Assembly: GCA_900756155.1 (NCBI GenBank)
Contig: CAAEJV010000021.1
Coordinates: forward strand, 1 to 40,279
Source of the DNA: Pasteurellaceae bacterium
Lineage (GTDB): Bacteria; Pseudomonadota; Gammaproteobacteria; Enterobacterales; Pasteurellaceae
Direction of reading: 5' to 3'
DNA length: 40,279 nucleotides
Position numbers and translations under genes: made by a program. The number at the start of each line of letters is the position of its first letter. Position 1 is the first letter of the stretch. This document shows positions 1 through 7,467 of this stretch, in pieces. The notes beneath the pieces are model-generated. The model had not been told where the DNA came from. It did not search any database and saw only the letters and a list, made by a program, of their open reading frames with translations.

Positions 1-35
1 CAGAAAGAGATAGAAGAAGTTATTAAAGGAATAAT

Positions 36-150
36 CCTGGCGGCGATAGAGCGGTGGTCCCACCTGACCCCATACCGAACTCAGAAGTGAAACGCCGATT
101 CGCCGATGGTAGTGTGGGGCTTCCCCATGTGAGAGTAGGACACCGCCAGG
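36..150 (+). rRNA. rrf: 5S ribosomal RNA, copy 1
   Basis: This matches the gamma-proteobacterial 5S rRNA along its whole length, including the conserved stretch around CCGAACTCAGAAGTGAAAC and the GATGGTAGTGTGGGG segment. The terminal stem is CCTGGCGG at 36-43 with CCGCCAGG at 143-150. The preceding 35 bases are presumably the 23S-5S spacer, with the 23S gene outside the window. Ends are set from the stem and may be off by a few bases. Confidence 0.96.
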
Positions 151-153
151 TAC

Positions 154-200
154 TTTTTATTTTGTTAGTTTATTTTAAGAGTAAATTAACAAAATAAAAA
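154..200 (+). repeat. Long A/T hairpin between the two 5S genes
   Basis: A 19-base arm (154-172, TTTTTATTTTGTTAGTTTA) faces a 19-base arm (182-200, TAAATTAACAAAATAAAAA) across a 9-base loop. The arms are complementary except for one position that would be a G-U pair in RNA. It fills almost the whole spacer between the tandem 5S copies. A double-stranded processing site for RNase III-type cleavage is the likeliest role (inference). It is not GC-rich enough to look like a normal terminator. Confidence 0.7.
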
Positions 201-202
201 TT

Positions 203-315
203 TTGGCAGCAACAGTGCAATGGTCCCACCTGAATCCATATCGAACTCAGAAGTGAAACATTGTTACGCCGATGGTAGTGTGGGGCTTCCCCATGTGAGA
301 GTAGGTCACTGCCAA
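203..315 (+). rRNA. rrf: 5S ribosomal RNA, copy 2 (divergent)
   Basis: A second 5S-like gene lies about 50 bases after the first. The core is identical to copy 1 in several blocks (TGGTCCCACCTGA, CGAACTCAGAAGTGAAAC, CGCCGATGGTAGTGTGGGG), but the stems differ. Terminal stem TTGGCAG (203-209) pairs perfectly with CTGCCAA (309-315). Helix II GTGCAATG (215-222) pairs with CATTGTTAC (259-267) with one bulge. Changes on one strand are matched on the other, so this looks like a folded, maintained 5S variant and not a decaying copy. Confidence 0.88.
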
Positions 316-331
316 TCATACCTCATTTAGC

Positions 332-408
332 GGAGTGGTAGTTCAGCTGGTTAGAATACCTGCCTGTCACGCAGGGGGTCGCGGGTTCGAGTCCCGTCCA
401 TTCCGCCA
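332..408 (+). tRNA. tRNA-Asp (GTC)
   Basis: A 77-base cloverleaf begins GGAGTGG and ends in an encoded CCA. The anticodon loop CTGTCAC contains GTC, and the T-arm GGTTCGAGTC is standard. The acceptor arm GGAGTGG pairs with CCATTCC (one G-T pair). Position after 5S matches the 3' tail of several enterobacterial and Pasteurellaceae rrn operons. Confidence 0.98.
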
Positions 409-423
409 ATTCTTAATACCAAT

Positions 424-499
424 AGGGGCGTAGTTCAATTGGTAGAGCACCGGTCTCCAAAACCGGGTGTTGGGAGTTCGAGCCTCTCCGCCCCTGCCA
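424..499 (+). tRNA. tRNA-Trp (CCA)
   Basis: A 76-base cloverleaf begins AGGGGCG and ends in an encoded CCA. The anticodon loop CTCCAAA contains CCA, and the sequence is nearly identical to E. coli tRNA-Trp as I remember it. It follows tRNA-Asp by 15 bases, so both are probably cut from the rRNA precursor transcript. Confidence 0.98.
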
Positions 500-597
500 T
501 TATTTCGTATCAATTTATCTTTAATTTTTGTAAGAATATTGTCTATTTTGTTATTCGTTTTATACTAATTGCATTTTAGTATTTCAGAGATATTCTT

Positions 598-1386
598 ATG
601 CGTTATTCTATTCAAGATTTTATTCAATTAATTGCACAATTACGCAATCCTAATGGCGGTTGTCCTTGGGATCTTAAACAAAATTATGACTCCATGATTC
701 CTTGTTTAACTGAAGAAACTTATGAAGTTATTGATGCCATCCAAAAGAAAGATATTGCGAATTTAAGGGAAGAGCTTGGTGATCTTTTATTACAGGTAGT
801 ATTCTTCAGTCAGCTTGCTTCAGAGGATGGTTATTTTACATTTGATGACGTTCTTAATGATGTTTCTGAAAAGATTGTACGTCGCCATCCTCATGTATTT
901 GGTGATGCAACAGCAGGAAATGAAGAAGAAGCTTTAGCCCGTTGGAATAGCATCAAAGCACAAGAAAAATCAGCTCAAAAACAACAGTCTATTTTAGATA
1001 ATGTTCCGAATGCTTTTCCTGCATTGTTAAGAGCTCAGAAAATGCAAAAACAGTGTTCAAAGATTGGATTTGATTGGAATGAACTTGAGCCTGTATTTGC
1101 TAAAGTTGAAGAAGAATTGAAGGAAGTACGAGATGAGGTCAACCAAACACCTCGTAATCAAGAAAGAATAGAAGAGGAAATTGGGGATTTATTTTTTGCG
1201 ACAGTCAATTTGTCTCGTCACCTTAAATGTAACGCAGAAGAGGCTTTACGTAAGGCGAATAATAAATTTGAACAACGTTTTCGTAAAGTCGAAGAAAAGG
1301 CATTAGAACGAGGCGTATCACTTAAAAATCTTTCTTTAATCGAAATGGATATTCTGTGGGATGAAGTGAAAAAAGAAGAAAAATAA
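598..1386 (+). CDS. mazG: Nucleoside triphosphate pyrophosphohydrolase MazG
   Basis: MazG hydrolyses NTPs and dNTPs to monophosphates plus pyrophosphate, cleaning the nucleotide pool in the cytosol. The 262-residue length matches the two-domain enterobacterial form. The N-terminal domain shows CPWD (residues 22-25) and the metal-binding pattern E39-E40-x2-E43 with E58-E59-x2-D62. A second MazG repeat follows near residues 165-215, with an EEEIGDLFF segment. The ATG lacks a strong Shine-Dalgarno (only AGAGAT nearby), but no better in-frame start is visible. It sits 98 bases after tRNA-Trp and ends at a bidirectional terminator. Confidence 0.95.
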   Translation: MRYSIQDFIQLIAQLRNPNGGCPWDLKQNYDSMIPCLTEETYEVIDAIQKKDIANLREELGDLLLQVVFFSQLASEDGYFTFDDVLNDVSEKIVRRHPHVFGDATAGNEEEALARWNSIKAQEKSAQKQQSILDNVPNAFPALLRAQKMQKQCSKIGFDWNELEPVFAKVEEELKEVRDEVNQTPRNQERIEEEIGDLFFATVNLSRHLKCNAEEALRKANNKFEQRFRKVEEKALERGVSLKNLSLIEMDILWDEVKKEEK

Positions 1387-1389
1387 CCG

Positions 1390-1427
1390 AAATGGCAGAG
1401 GGCGTGTTTTACTCTGCCATTTTTTAT
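1390..1427. terminator. Bidirectional terminator between mazG and the TSUP gene
   Basis: AAATGGCAGAG (1390-1400) is perfectly complementary to CTCTGCCATTT (1412-1422) across an 11-base loop. T-rich runs follow on both strands. It separates two convergent genes. Confidence 0.85.
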
Positions 1428-2218
1428 TTTATGGAATGGATAAGTAACATATAAGCGCTGATTACTAATAAAATAATACCCAATAGTTTTTTGACTAAGT
1501 GCGGTGATAATTTACCTCGGATTTTCATTGAGAAAAATCCGGTTACAAAAGCACTTAGTACAACAATAATCACAATCGAAAAATTGACGTAACCGATTTG
1601 CCAACCAAAGTGATAAGTCGAGTTTTTTGAAAGATAGCCATAAAGGCTACCTAGCCCACCAATAAACATCATCGCATTGGTATAAGGCGCAATTTGGTGG
1701 GCTTTAACGGATTTTAATTGTCCAATTAAAGGTGCCATAATTGAGCCACCTCCAATGCCGGTCATGCCAGCAATAAATCCACCTATAGTTGAAAGACCGA
1801 TTCCTTTAATCGTTTCATCCGCTGTAGATTGCTGAATTATTGCGGTTTCTTTACTAAAAATAGTACGAATTGCTAATAGGGAAAGTGTGATAACAAACAC
1901 ACTGATGATGGCAATATCAGGTACATAAAAACTGGATTCGAATCCTAGCTGCACACCAATAATCATACCCACAGACCAAATGAGCATCGCTTTGTAATTA
2001 ATCGATACTTTTTGTTTGTAAAAATAAATTAAGTTAATAAAGGATGACCCCATGACAATCGTCAATGATGTTGCAGCAATCATTTGTAAAGGGAACTGTG
2101 GGAATAAGGTGTAGAGAATAGGTACCATCAATACGCCGCCACCGATGCCAAAAATAGCGGACATTATATTTGTCATCACACCACATAAAATTAAAATAAA
2201 AATTAACTGTAAACTCAT
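1424..2218 (-). CDS. TSUP (TauE/SafE) family membrane anion exporter
   Basis: A 264-residue hydrophobic protein with roughly eight membrane spans and the duplicated TSUP architecture. The first glycine-rich repeat is GIGGGVLMVPIL (about residues 24-35) and the second is GMTGIGGGSIMAPLI near 151-165. Characterised relatives move sulfite, sulfoacetate or other sulfur anions across the inner membrane. It is transcribed divergently from the symporter-sulfatase genes and shares their control region, so export of an inorganic sulfur anion released by the sulfatase is a reasonable inference; the substrate cannot be read from sequence. The start has an AAGGAG-type ribosome site just upstream. Confidence 0.85.
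   Translation of the reverse strand: MSLQLIFILILCGVMTNIMSAIFGIGGGVLMVPILYTLFPQFPLQMIAATSLTIVMGSSFINLIYFYKQKVSINYKAMLIWSVGMIIGVQLGFESSFYVPDIAIISVFVITLSLLAIRTIFSKETAIIQQSTADETIKGIGLSTIGGFIAGMTGIGGGSIMAPLIGQLKSVKAHQIAPYTNAMMFIGGLGSLYGYLSKNSTYHFGWQIGYVNFSIVIIVVLSAFVTGFFSMKIRGKLSPHLVKKLLGIILLVISAYMLLIHSIK
1497..1505 (+). repeat. DNA uptake signal sequence (USS)
   Basis: AAGTGCGGT core inside the 3' part of the TSUP gene. Confidence 0.85.
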
Positions 2219-2277
2219 TTCAAACTCCTTTTTTGTGGGAGTACGGCATTATTATTCTTTTGGATAAATAAATAATT

Positions 2278-2293
2278 TATGATCTTGCTCATA
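2278..2293. promoter_or_regulatory. TATGA-N6-TCATA palindrome, candidate operator of the local Crp/Fnr-type regulator
   Basis: TATGATCTTGCTCATA has CRP-like geometry (5-bp half-sites, 6-bp spacer), but the outer G of TGTGA is replaced by A in both half-sites. The same half-sites recur at 2349-2364. It lies on the side of the TSUP gene. Confidence 0.55.
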
Positions 2294-2325
2294 ATTATCT
2301 ATAAAAACAGACTTTATTTTAATTT

Positions 2326-2341
2326 TGTGATCCTTCTCACA
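2326..2341. promoter_or_regulatory. CRP binding site
   Basis: TGTGATCCTTCTCACA carries both consensus half-sites TGTGA and TCACA with a 6-base spacer; T-rich and A-rich flanks fit the 22-bp CRP consensus. It lies between the divergent TSUP and symporter genes, implying cAMP-CRP control of the sulfatase cluster. Confidence 0.85.
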
Positions 2342-2348
2342 CAATCAG

Positions 2349-2364
2349 TATGACAATTATCATA
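2349..2364. promoter_or_regulatory. TATGA-N6-TCATA palindrome, second candidate operator
   Basis: TATGACAATTATCATA has the same half-sites as 2278-2293 with a different spacer, so the symmetry is not a local duplication. Its centre is 23 bp from the CRP site centre. A possible -10 (TATAAA, 2391-2396) would place this palindrome near -46 and the CRP site near -70 for the symporter promoter. Transcription start not known. Confidence 0.55.
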
Positions 2365-2431
2365 TGCTCTTTATACACCTAGCAGTAGTCTATAAATGGA
2401 TATTAATAATGGATTCTACAAGGAGGAGCGT

Positions 2432-4120
2432 ATGCTATTAACAGTTTCGAGTTTCCTCATCGTAACAGCTTTGGTAGCCTATATTTCATGGCTACGGACG
2501 AAAAACGATGATTTAACCACCTCGAAAGGTTATTTCTTAGCGGGACGAGGATTAAGCGGTATTGTGATTGGTTGCTCAATGGTGCTAACTTCACTTTCTA
2601 CTGAGCAATTGATTGGCGTGAATGCCGTTTCTTATCAAAACAACTTTTCTATTATTGCGTGGACTGTGCCAACGGTGATTCCGCTTTGTTTCTTGGCGCT
2701 TTATATGTTGCCGAAATATTTGCGTAACGGTTATACCACTATTCCTGAATTCTTTGAAAATCGCTTTGACCGACAAACTCGTTTAATTATGTCAGGGTTA
2801 TTTTTAGTCTTCTATCTTTTAATTGTTATTCCGACCGCACTTTATACTGGGGCGATCGCCTTTAATAAAATCTTCAATCTAGAAACGATCTTTGGATTAA
2901 GCGAGGCTCAAGCGATTGTCTATACTGTCATTGCTATCGGTGTGGTTGGGGCAATTTATGCGATTTTTGGTGGGTTAAAAGCGGTAGCCGTTTCCGACAC
3001 CATCAATGCCGTAATCTTAGTGATTGGTGCATTGCTCGTGCCTGTATTTGCATTGCTTTATTTAGGTAATGGCAGCATTTCAGAAGGGTTGCATATAATT
3101 ACCACCACTCACGTTGAAAAATGGAACGCCATTGGTAGCTCAACAGACTCCACCCCTTGGCCGACAATCTTTACTGGTATTATGGTTGTTCACTTCTTCT
3201 ATTGGACAACGAACCAAGCTATCGTACAACGTTGTTTAGGGGCGAAGGATTTAGCATCGGGGCAAAAAGGGATTTTGATTGCCGCACTTTTCCTACTCAC
3301 ATTACCGATTATTCTTAATTTACCGGGTTTATTGAGTTTCCATATTTTAGGTGAAGGCTTAAATCCAATTGATACATCTTATCCATTGTTGGTTAATAAA
3401 GTGATGCCGACTGCATTGCAAGGCTTCTTTATTGCGGCACTTTTCGGAGCAATTTTAAGTACCTTTAACTCATTCTTAAACTCTGCAGCGACGATTTATT
3501 GTAAAGACTTACTACCATCCATCAGTAAAAAACAACGCACCGATCAAGAATTGATCGTCTATGCGAAAAAAGTCTCTACTATTATGGCGATTGTGACCAT
3601 GATTATTGGCCCACTTTTGATGTTCGGTACAGATGGTATTTTCTTAATCACTAAACGCTTTGCTGGTTTTGTGAATATTCCAATCGTGGCGTTATTTGCT
3701 GTGGGTTTATTTAATAAAACTGTTTCAGGTTTAGCAGCACGTATTGCTTTACTTGTACACGTGGTACTTTATTTCAGTATTGTTTGGGTGTTCAATGTGA
3801 AAATTAATTTCGTGTATGTCATGGGCGGATTATTCGTATTTGATGTTGCCTTCATGTTGATTTTAGGTCAATTCTTAAAACGTGAGCCTTATGTGGAAAA
3901 TACCGTCAATAAAGGCGACGTGGACTTAACCAATTGGAAATATATTAAAGTGACGTCTGTTTCATTGATTCTTGGTTTAATTGCGCTTTATGCTTTCTTA
4001 TCACCAGTGGGTATTGCTTCACCAGATGGCAATCCAATGTTAGTGTTGGAAGTGTATGCGGTATTACAACTCATTGTGTTGATTGTCTTTAGACCAAAAA
4101 ATGAAAAATCAGAACATTAA
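2432..4120 (+). CDS. Sodium:solute symporter (SSS family), YidK-like
   Basis: A Na+-coupled importer of the SSS/SLC5 family in the inner membrane, 562 residues with about 14 hydrophobic spans. YFLAGRGL and LSTEQLIGVNAVSY near the N-terminus, and FNSFLNSAATIY in the middle, closely resemble E. coli YidK, which is also linked to a sulfatase gene. The start at 2432 is chosen because AAGGAGGAG lies 4-12 bases upstream; an in-frame ATG 36 bases earlier lacks a ribosome site. It is first in a run of five same-strand genes with a sulfatase next, so the substrate is probably a sulfated organic compound (inference). A USS lies within the gene. Confidence 0.9.
   Translation: MLLTVSSFLIVTALVAYISWLRTKNDDLTTSKGYFLAGRGLSGIVIGCSMVLTSLSTEQLIGVNAVSYQNNFSIIAWTVPTVIPLCFLALYMLPKYLRNGYTTIPEFFENRFDRQTRLIMSGLFLVFYLLIVIPTALYTGAIAFNKIFNLETIFGLSEAQAIVYTVIAIGVVGAIYAIFGGLKAVAVSDTINAVILVIGALLVPVFALLYLGNGSISEGLHIITTTHVEKWNAIGSSTDSTPWPTIFTGIMVVHFFYWTTNQAIVQRCLGAKDLASGQKGILIAALFLLTLPIILNLPGLLSFHILGEGLNPIDTSYPLLVNKVMPTALQGFFIAALFGAILSTFNSFLNSAATIYCKDLLPSISKKQRTDQELIVYAKKVSTIMAIVTMIIGPLLMFGTDGIFLITKRFAGFVNIPIVALFAVGLFNKTVSGLAARIALLVHVVLYFSIVWVFNVKINFVYVMGGLFVFDVAFMLILGQFLKREPYVENTVNKGDVDLTNWKYIKVTSVSLILGLIALYAFLSPVGIASPDGNPMLVLEVYAVLQLIVLIVFRPKNEKSEH
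2834..2842 (-). repeat. DNA uptake signal sequence
   Basis: ACCGCACTT inside the symporter gene, encoding part of PTALY. Confidence 0.85.
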
Positions 4121-4146
4121 TTACATTTTTCTAACCAATTAATAAG

Positions 4147-4171
4147 AAGGGCGTACATCACGTACGCCCTT
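4147..4171 (+). repeat. Intercistronic hairpin between symporter and sulfatase genes
   Basis: AAGGGCGTAC (4147-4156) pairs perfectly with GTACGCCCTT (4162-4171) across a 5-base loop. It is followed by AAAATAG and not by a T-run, and lies about 20 bases before the sulfatase start. That fits a weak or read-through terminator, or an mRNA end-stabilising stem that sets different levels for importer and sulfatase. Confidence 0.7.
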
Positions 4172-4191
4172 AAAATAGATAAGGATTATGT

Positions 4192-5637
4192 ATGAACATT
4201 ATCTATATTTTACTCGACCAAGTGCGTAAAGATATGTTGGGGGCTTATGGTCATCAGATCGTTAAAACCCCGAATATTGACCGTCTAGCTAAAGATGGTG
4301 TACGTTTTAATAATGCTTTTACGCCAGCTTCCGTTTGTGGGCCCGCTCGGACTTCGCTCTTTACCGGTTTAATGCCATCTACCCATGGCATCATTCGTAA
4401 TGGTGAAAAAGGCGGTACAGGTGAAGTGAGCGAAGCCGCCCCCAATATTGGTAAACTAGACGGCTATAACACCTATGTTGTGGGGAAATGGCACGTGGGT
4501 ACAAAATCCGTACCGGAAGATTATGGCATTAAAGGGCATAACTTTGATGGCTATGGTTATCCGGGCAGTGGTGTGTATAAAAATTTAGTGTTCAACCAAC
4601 CGCCGACACATTCCAATCGTTATAAAGAATGGTTAGATGAAAAAGGCTATGAAATTCCTGAAGTGAGCCGTGCTTATTTCGGTGATAACCCTCATTTACG
4701 TGTACAAGAACTGTGTGGTTTGCTTTCAGGCACAAAAGAACAAACTATCCCGTATTTCATCATTGATGAAGCGAAAAGTTATATTCGTGAATCACTTACT
4801 GAAAATAAACCGTTCTTTACATGGATTAATTTCTGGGGACCGCATACGCCTTGTATCGTGCCAGAGCCTTATTATTCCATGTATCGAAAAGAAGATGTGG
4901 TGCTAGATGAAAGCTTCTTCAAGCCACTAGAAGGTAAACCAGGACATTATCGTACCATCTCTAAAATGTGGGGCATGTGGGAAGCGAGCGAAGATCATTG
5001 GAAAGAAGTGATCACAAAATTCTGGGGTTATATCACCTTGATTGATGATGCAATTGGTGAGCTATTTACCTTCTTAGAAAACAACGGTATTTATGATCGC
5101 ACTTTTATTGTGGCAACCGCTGATCATGGTGATGCGATGGGCGCTCATCGAATGATTGAGAAAGGGGAATTCATGTTTGATACCACCTACAACATTCCGA
5201 TGATTATTAAAGACCCGAATTCAAATCGTGTTAATCAACAGGATGATAATCTTGTCTATCTCCATGATTTAACCTCAACAGTTTACGATCTCGCTAATCA
5301 GCCTATTCCTCAAGCCTTTGAAGGGGAGAGTATTTTGCCGATCGTTCGTCAACATCAAGATAATCAACGCAAAGGGATATTGGCACAGTTAGCAGGGCAT
5401 TTTGTTTATTTTGAACAGCGCATGTGGCACCGTAAAGACTATAAATTAGTGTTTAATGCTTCGGACATTTGCGAGCTTTATGATGTAAAAAATGATCCAG
5501 CTGAAATGCATAATTTGTTCTACAAGCCAGAGTATGAGGCGGTCAAAAAAGAGATGCTGGAAGAAATGCGTCAAGAAATGAAACGCTTAAATGATCCATT
5601 AGAAAACTGGGTATATCGGATTATAAACGAAGTGTAA
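4192..5637 (+). CDS. Cys-type sulfatase, cytosolic
   Basis: Hydrolyses a sulfate ester; 481 residues. The sulfatase signature is complete: S-V-C-G-P-A-R-T-S-L-F-T-G with C49 as the residue converted to formylglycine and R53 in the CxPxR core. D9 (metal), GKWH at 98-101 and the D311-H312-G segment supply the other active-site motifs. There is no signal peptide, so it acts in the cytosol, consistent with the adjacent importer and maturase. Ribosome site AAGGA at 4181-4185. The substrate is not evident; the symporter partner suggests a small sulfated sugar or similar molecule. It is only distantly like E. coli YidJ as I remember it. Confidence 0.93.
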   Translation: MNIIYILLDQVRKDMLGAYGHQIVKTPNIDRLAKDGVRFNNAFTPASVCGPARTSLFTGLMPSTHGIIRNGEKGGTGEVSEAAPNIGKLDGYNTYVVGKWHVGTKSVPEDYGIKGHNFDGYGYPGSGVYKNLVFNQPPTHSNRYKEWLDEKGYEIPEVSRAYFGDNPHLRVQELCGLLSGTKEQTIPYFIIDEAKSYIRESLTENKPFFTWINFWGPHTPCIVPEPYYSMYRKEDVVLDESFFKPLEGKPGHYRTISKMWGMWEASEDHWKEVITKFWGYITLIDDAIGELFTFLENNGIYDRTFIVATADHGDAMGAHRMIEKGEFMFDTTYNIPMIIKDPNSNRVNQQDDNLVYLHDLTSTVYDLANQPIPQAFEGESILPIVRQHQDNQRKGILAQLAGHFVYFEQRMWHRKDYKLVFNASDICELYDVKNDPAEMHNLFYKPEYEAVKKEMLEEMRQEMKRLNDPLENWVYRIINEV

Positions 5638-5653
5638 AACCAATAAAAAATTG

Positions 5654-5662
5654 ACCGCACTT
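5654..5662 (-). repeat. DNA uptake signal sequence
   Basis: ACCGCACTT in the short gap before the regulator gene, ending two bases before its AAGGA ribosome site. Confidence 0.85.
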
Positions 5663-5674
5663 TGAAGGACGTTT

Positions 5675-6262
5675 ATGGAAAATTGCTCAATCAAGCCTAC
5701 TGAGTTATCACATTGTCAGCTCACCGAGTTACATCACTTGCCGAAAGGCTCCTTTTTGTATCAACAAGGTGAGGCGGCACATGAGTTTTATTATGTGCAA
5801 GCAGGCTTGATTGGCTTATTTCATACCCTTGAAAATGGCAAGGAAAGCTTGGTGCGGTTATATTCCAAAGGGGATTATTTTGGTTTCCGAACCTTATTCT
5901 CCATGACGAAGAAACACTATCATTGCAATGCGAAAGTCTTAATTGATGCAGAGATTACTCGCATCAAACCTAATGTAGTGAGTGAATTTTTCATGCATAA
6001 TACGGTGATGAGCCAATGTTTATTACAGATTTTGGCAGATGAATTACGCGAAGCAGAGGAACGTTTGGCAAAAAGTGCCTATTTGCGTACTTTAGATCGC
6101 GTGATGGATAGTTTGTATTTTCTCAAACAACATTTTCCTGATTATAATTGGACATATCGTGAAATTGCAGAATATGCCGGCTGTGAAACTGAAACCGCGA
6201 TTCGTATTGCAAAAGAACTCAAACAAAATGGCGCATTAGACCGAATATCTGGTCATAAATAA
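5675..6262 (+). CDS. Crp/Fnr-family transcriptional regulator of the sulfatase cluster
   Basis: A 195-residue protein with a cyclic-nucleotide-binding-like beta-roll (about 15-110), a dimerisation helix (about 112-140) and a C-terminal winged helix-turn-helix (about 157-190). It lacks the N-terminal cysteine cluster of FNR, so direct oxygen sensing by an Fe-S cluster is unlikely; its ligand is unknown. The recognition helix reads E171-T-E-T-A-I-R177. Relative to CRP (R180, E181, R185), the Glu and the last Arg are kept but the first Arg is Thr172. AAGGA ribosome site at 5665-5669. It lies between sulfatase and maturase, so local control is likely; see the palindromes at 2278 and 2349. Confidence 0.85.
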   Translation: MENCSIKPTELSHCQLTELHHLPKGSFLYQQGEAAHEFYYVQAGLIGLFHTLENGKESLVRLYSKGDYFGFRTLFSMTKKHYHCNAKVLIDAEITRIKPNVVSEFFMHNTVMSQCLLQILADELREAEERLAKSAYLRTLDRVMDSLYFLKQHFPDYNWTYREIAEYAGCETETAIRIAKELKQNGALDRISGHK

Positions 6263-6283
6263 TGTTGTAACAAAGGATGGTTG

Positions 6284-7429
6284 ATGTCTGTTTTTCCACC
6301 ACAAGCTCATTTTCACTTAATGGCAAAACCAAGCAGTTTTCACTGTAACATTCAGTGTGAATATTGCTTTTATTTGGAAAAATCAGAACAGTTTGGGCAA
6401 CATGCGCCTTTTATGTCGAAAGACACCTTAAAACATTACGTCAAAAACTATATCCAATCTCACGCCGGCAATGTGGTTGAATTTGCTTGGCAAGGTGGTG
6501 AACCCATTCTTTTAGGCTTAGATTTTTATCGACAAGCCGTTGAATATCAGCAGGAATTTGCTCAAGGTAAACAGATCACAAACGCCTTTCAAACCAATGG
6601 TATCGCACTTAATCAGCAATGGGCTGCATTTTTCAAACAGCATCATTTTCTCATTGGGCTTTCTATTGACGGTTTAAGTGCTGTGCATAATCGTTATCGT
6701 ATTTCGGGTAACGGCAACCCCACCTTTGAAAAAGTCGTGAAAGCATTAAATCTGCTTCAAGAATATGGCGTGGAATTTAATACGCTTACCGTCATTAATG
6801 ATCAAAATTGGCAAAAAGGAAGAGATACATACCTCGCACTCAAACAGCTTGGCTCGACTTATATGCAGTTTATTCCTATTGTGGAACGTCATGCCCAAAC
6901 ACAATCTGTCACTGACTTCTCGATACCATCAGAAGGTTATGGACAATTTCTCGTAGATGTATTTCATGAATGGTACGAGCATGATGTAGGGAAAATTTAT
7001 GTGTCGCAGTTTGATAACTTGCTTGGGCAATGGCTCGGTTATCCTTCCACAACCTGCGTTCATCAACCTACTTGCGGGCAATCGCTTGTCACTGAAGCCA
7101 ATGGCGATGTGTATGCTTGCGATCATTTTGTGTATCCCGAATACAAGGTCGGAAATTTAACTCAGCAACCTTTAACAGAGATTGTATTTTCCAGTAAACA
7201 ACAGCAATTCGGTTTAGAAAAATCACAAAAATTGACCGCACTTTGCCGTCATTGTGAGTTTCGTAAACTCTGTTATGGCGGTTGTCCGAAACATCGTTTT
7301 ATTTCTCTCGAAAATGAACCTAATCCACATAATTATTTATGTGCCTCTTACCGTTATTTCTTTGAACAAACGGCGCCTTATATGCAAGCCATGGCTCGTC
7401 AAATTCGATTACATCCATCCGCCGCTTAA
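6284..7429 (+). CDS. Anaerobic sulfatase-maturating enzyme (radical SAM/SPASM)
   Basis: Converts the active-site Cys of a sulfatase to formylglycine without oxygen, using S-adenosylmethionine. The 381-residue protein has the radical SAM motif C21-x3-C25-x2-C28 (CNIQCEYC), the GGEP segment (WQGGEP), and a C-terminal SPASM region with many cysteines ending CRHCEFRKLCYGGCPKHR, typical of the AslB/anSME group. The ACDHFVYPE segment holds the Asp proposed as general base in this family. Start at the ATG 6284: AAGGA lies six bases upstream; a TTG three bases earlier is less likely. It is placed to activate the sulfatase encoded two genes upstream. Confidence 0.93.
   Translation: MSVFPPQAHFHLMAKPSSFHCNIQCEYCFYLEKSEQFGQHAPFMSKDTLKHYVKNYIQSHAGNVVEFAWQGGEPILLGLDFYRQAVEYQQEFAQGKQITNAFQTNGIALNQQWAAFFKQHHFLIGLSIDGLSAVHNRYRISGNGNPTFEKVVKALNLLQEYGVEFNTLTVINDQNWQKGRDTYLALKQLGSTYMQFIPIVERHAQTQSVTDFSIPSEGYGQFLVDVFHEWYEHDVGKIYVSQFDNLLGQWLGYPSTTCVHQPTCGQSLVTEANGDVYACDHFVYPEYKVGNLTQQPLTEIVFSSKQQQFGLEKSQKLTALCRHCEFRKLCYGGCPKHRFISLENEPNPHNYLCASYRYFFEQTAPYMQAMARQIRLHPSAA
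7235..7243 (-). repeat. DNA uptake signal sequence
   Basis: ACCGCACTT inside the maturase gene, coding for TAL in the SPASM region. Confidence 0.85.
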
Positions 7430-7467
7430 GGTAGAATAGCGTTTTTCTATTTTACTGTTTGATTGAT

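Noticed and set aside
2396..2431. Upstream ATG extending the symporter by 12 residues
   Set aside because: No ribosome site before it, while AAGGAGGAG precedes the ATG at 2432; the extension DINNGFYKEER is simply the translated leader and ribosome site.
3280..3296. GCCGCACTT in the symporter gene as an uptake signal
   Set aside because: One mismatch to the core and explained by the Ala-Ala-Leu codons; not counted.
4670..4906. 78-codon frame inside the sulfatase gene
   Set aside because: Overlaps the catalytic domain of a clear sulfatase in another frame, with no family resemblance.
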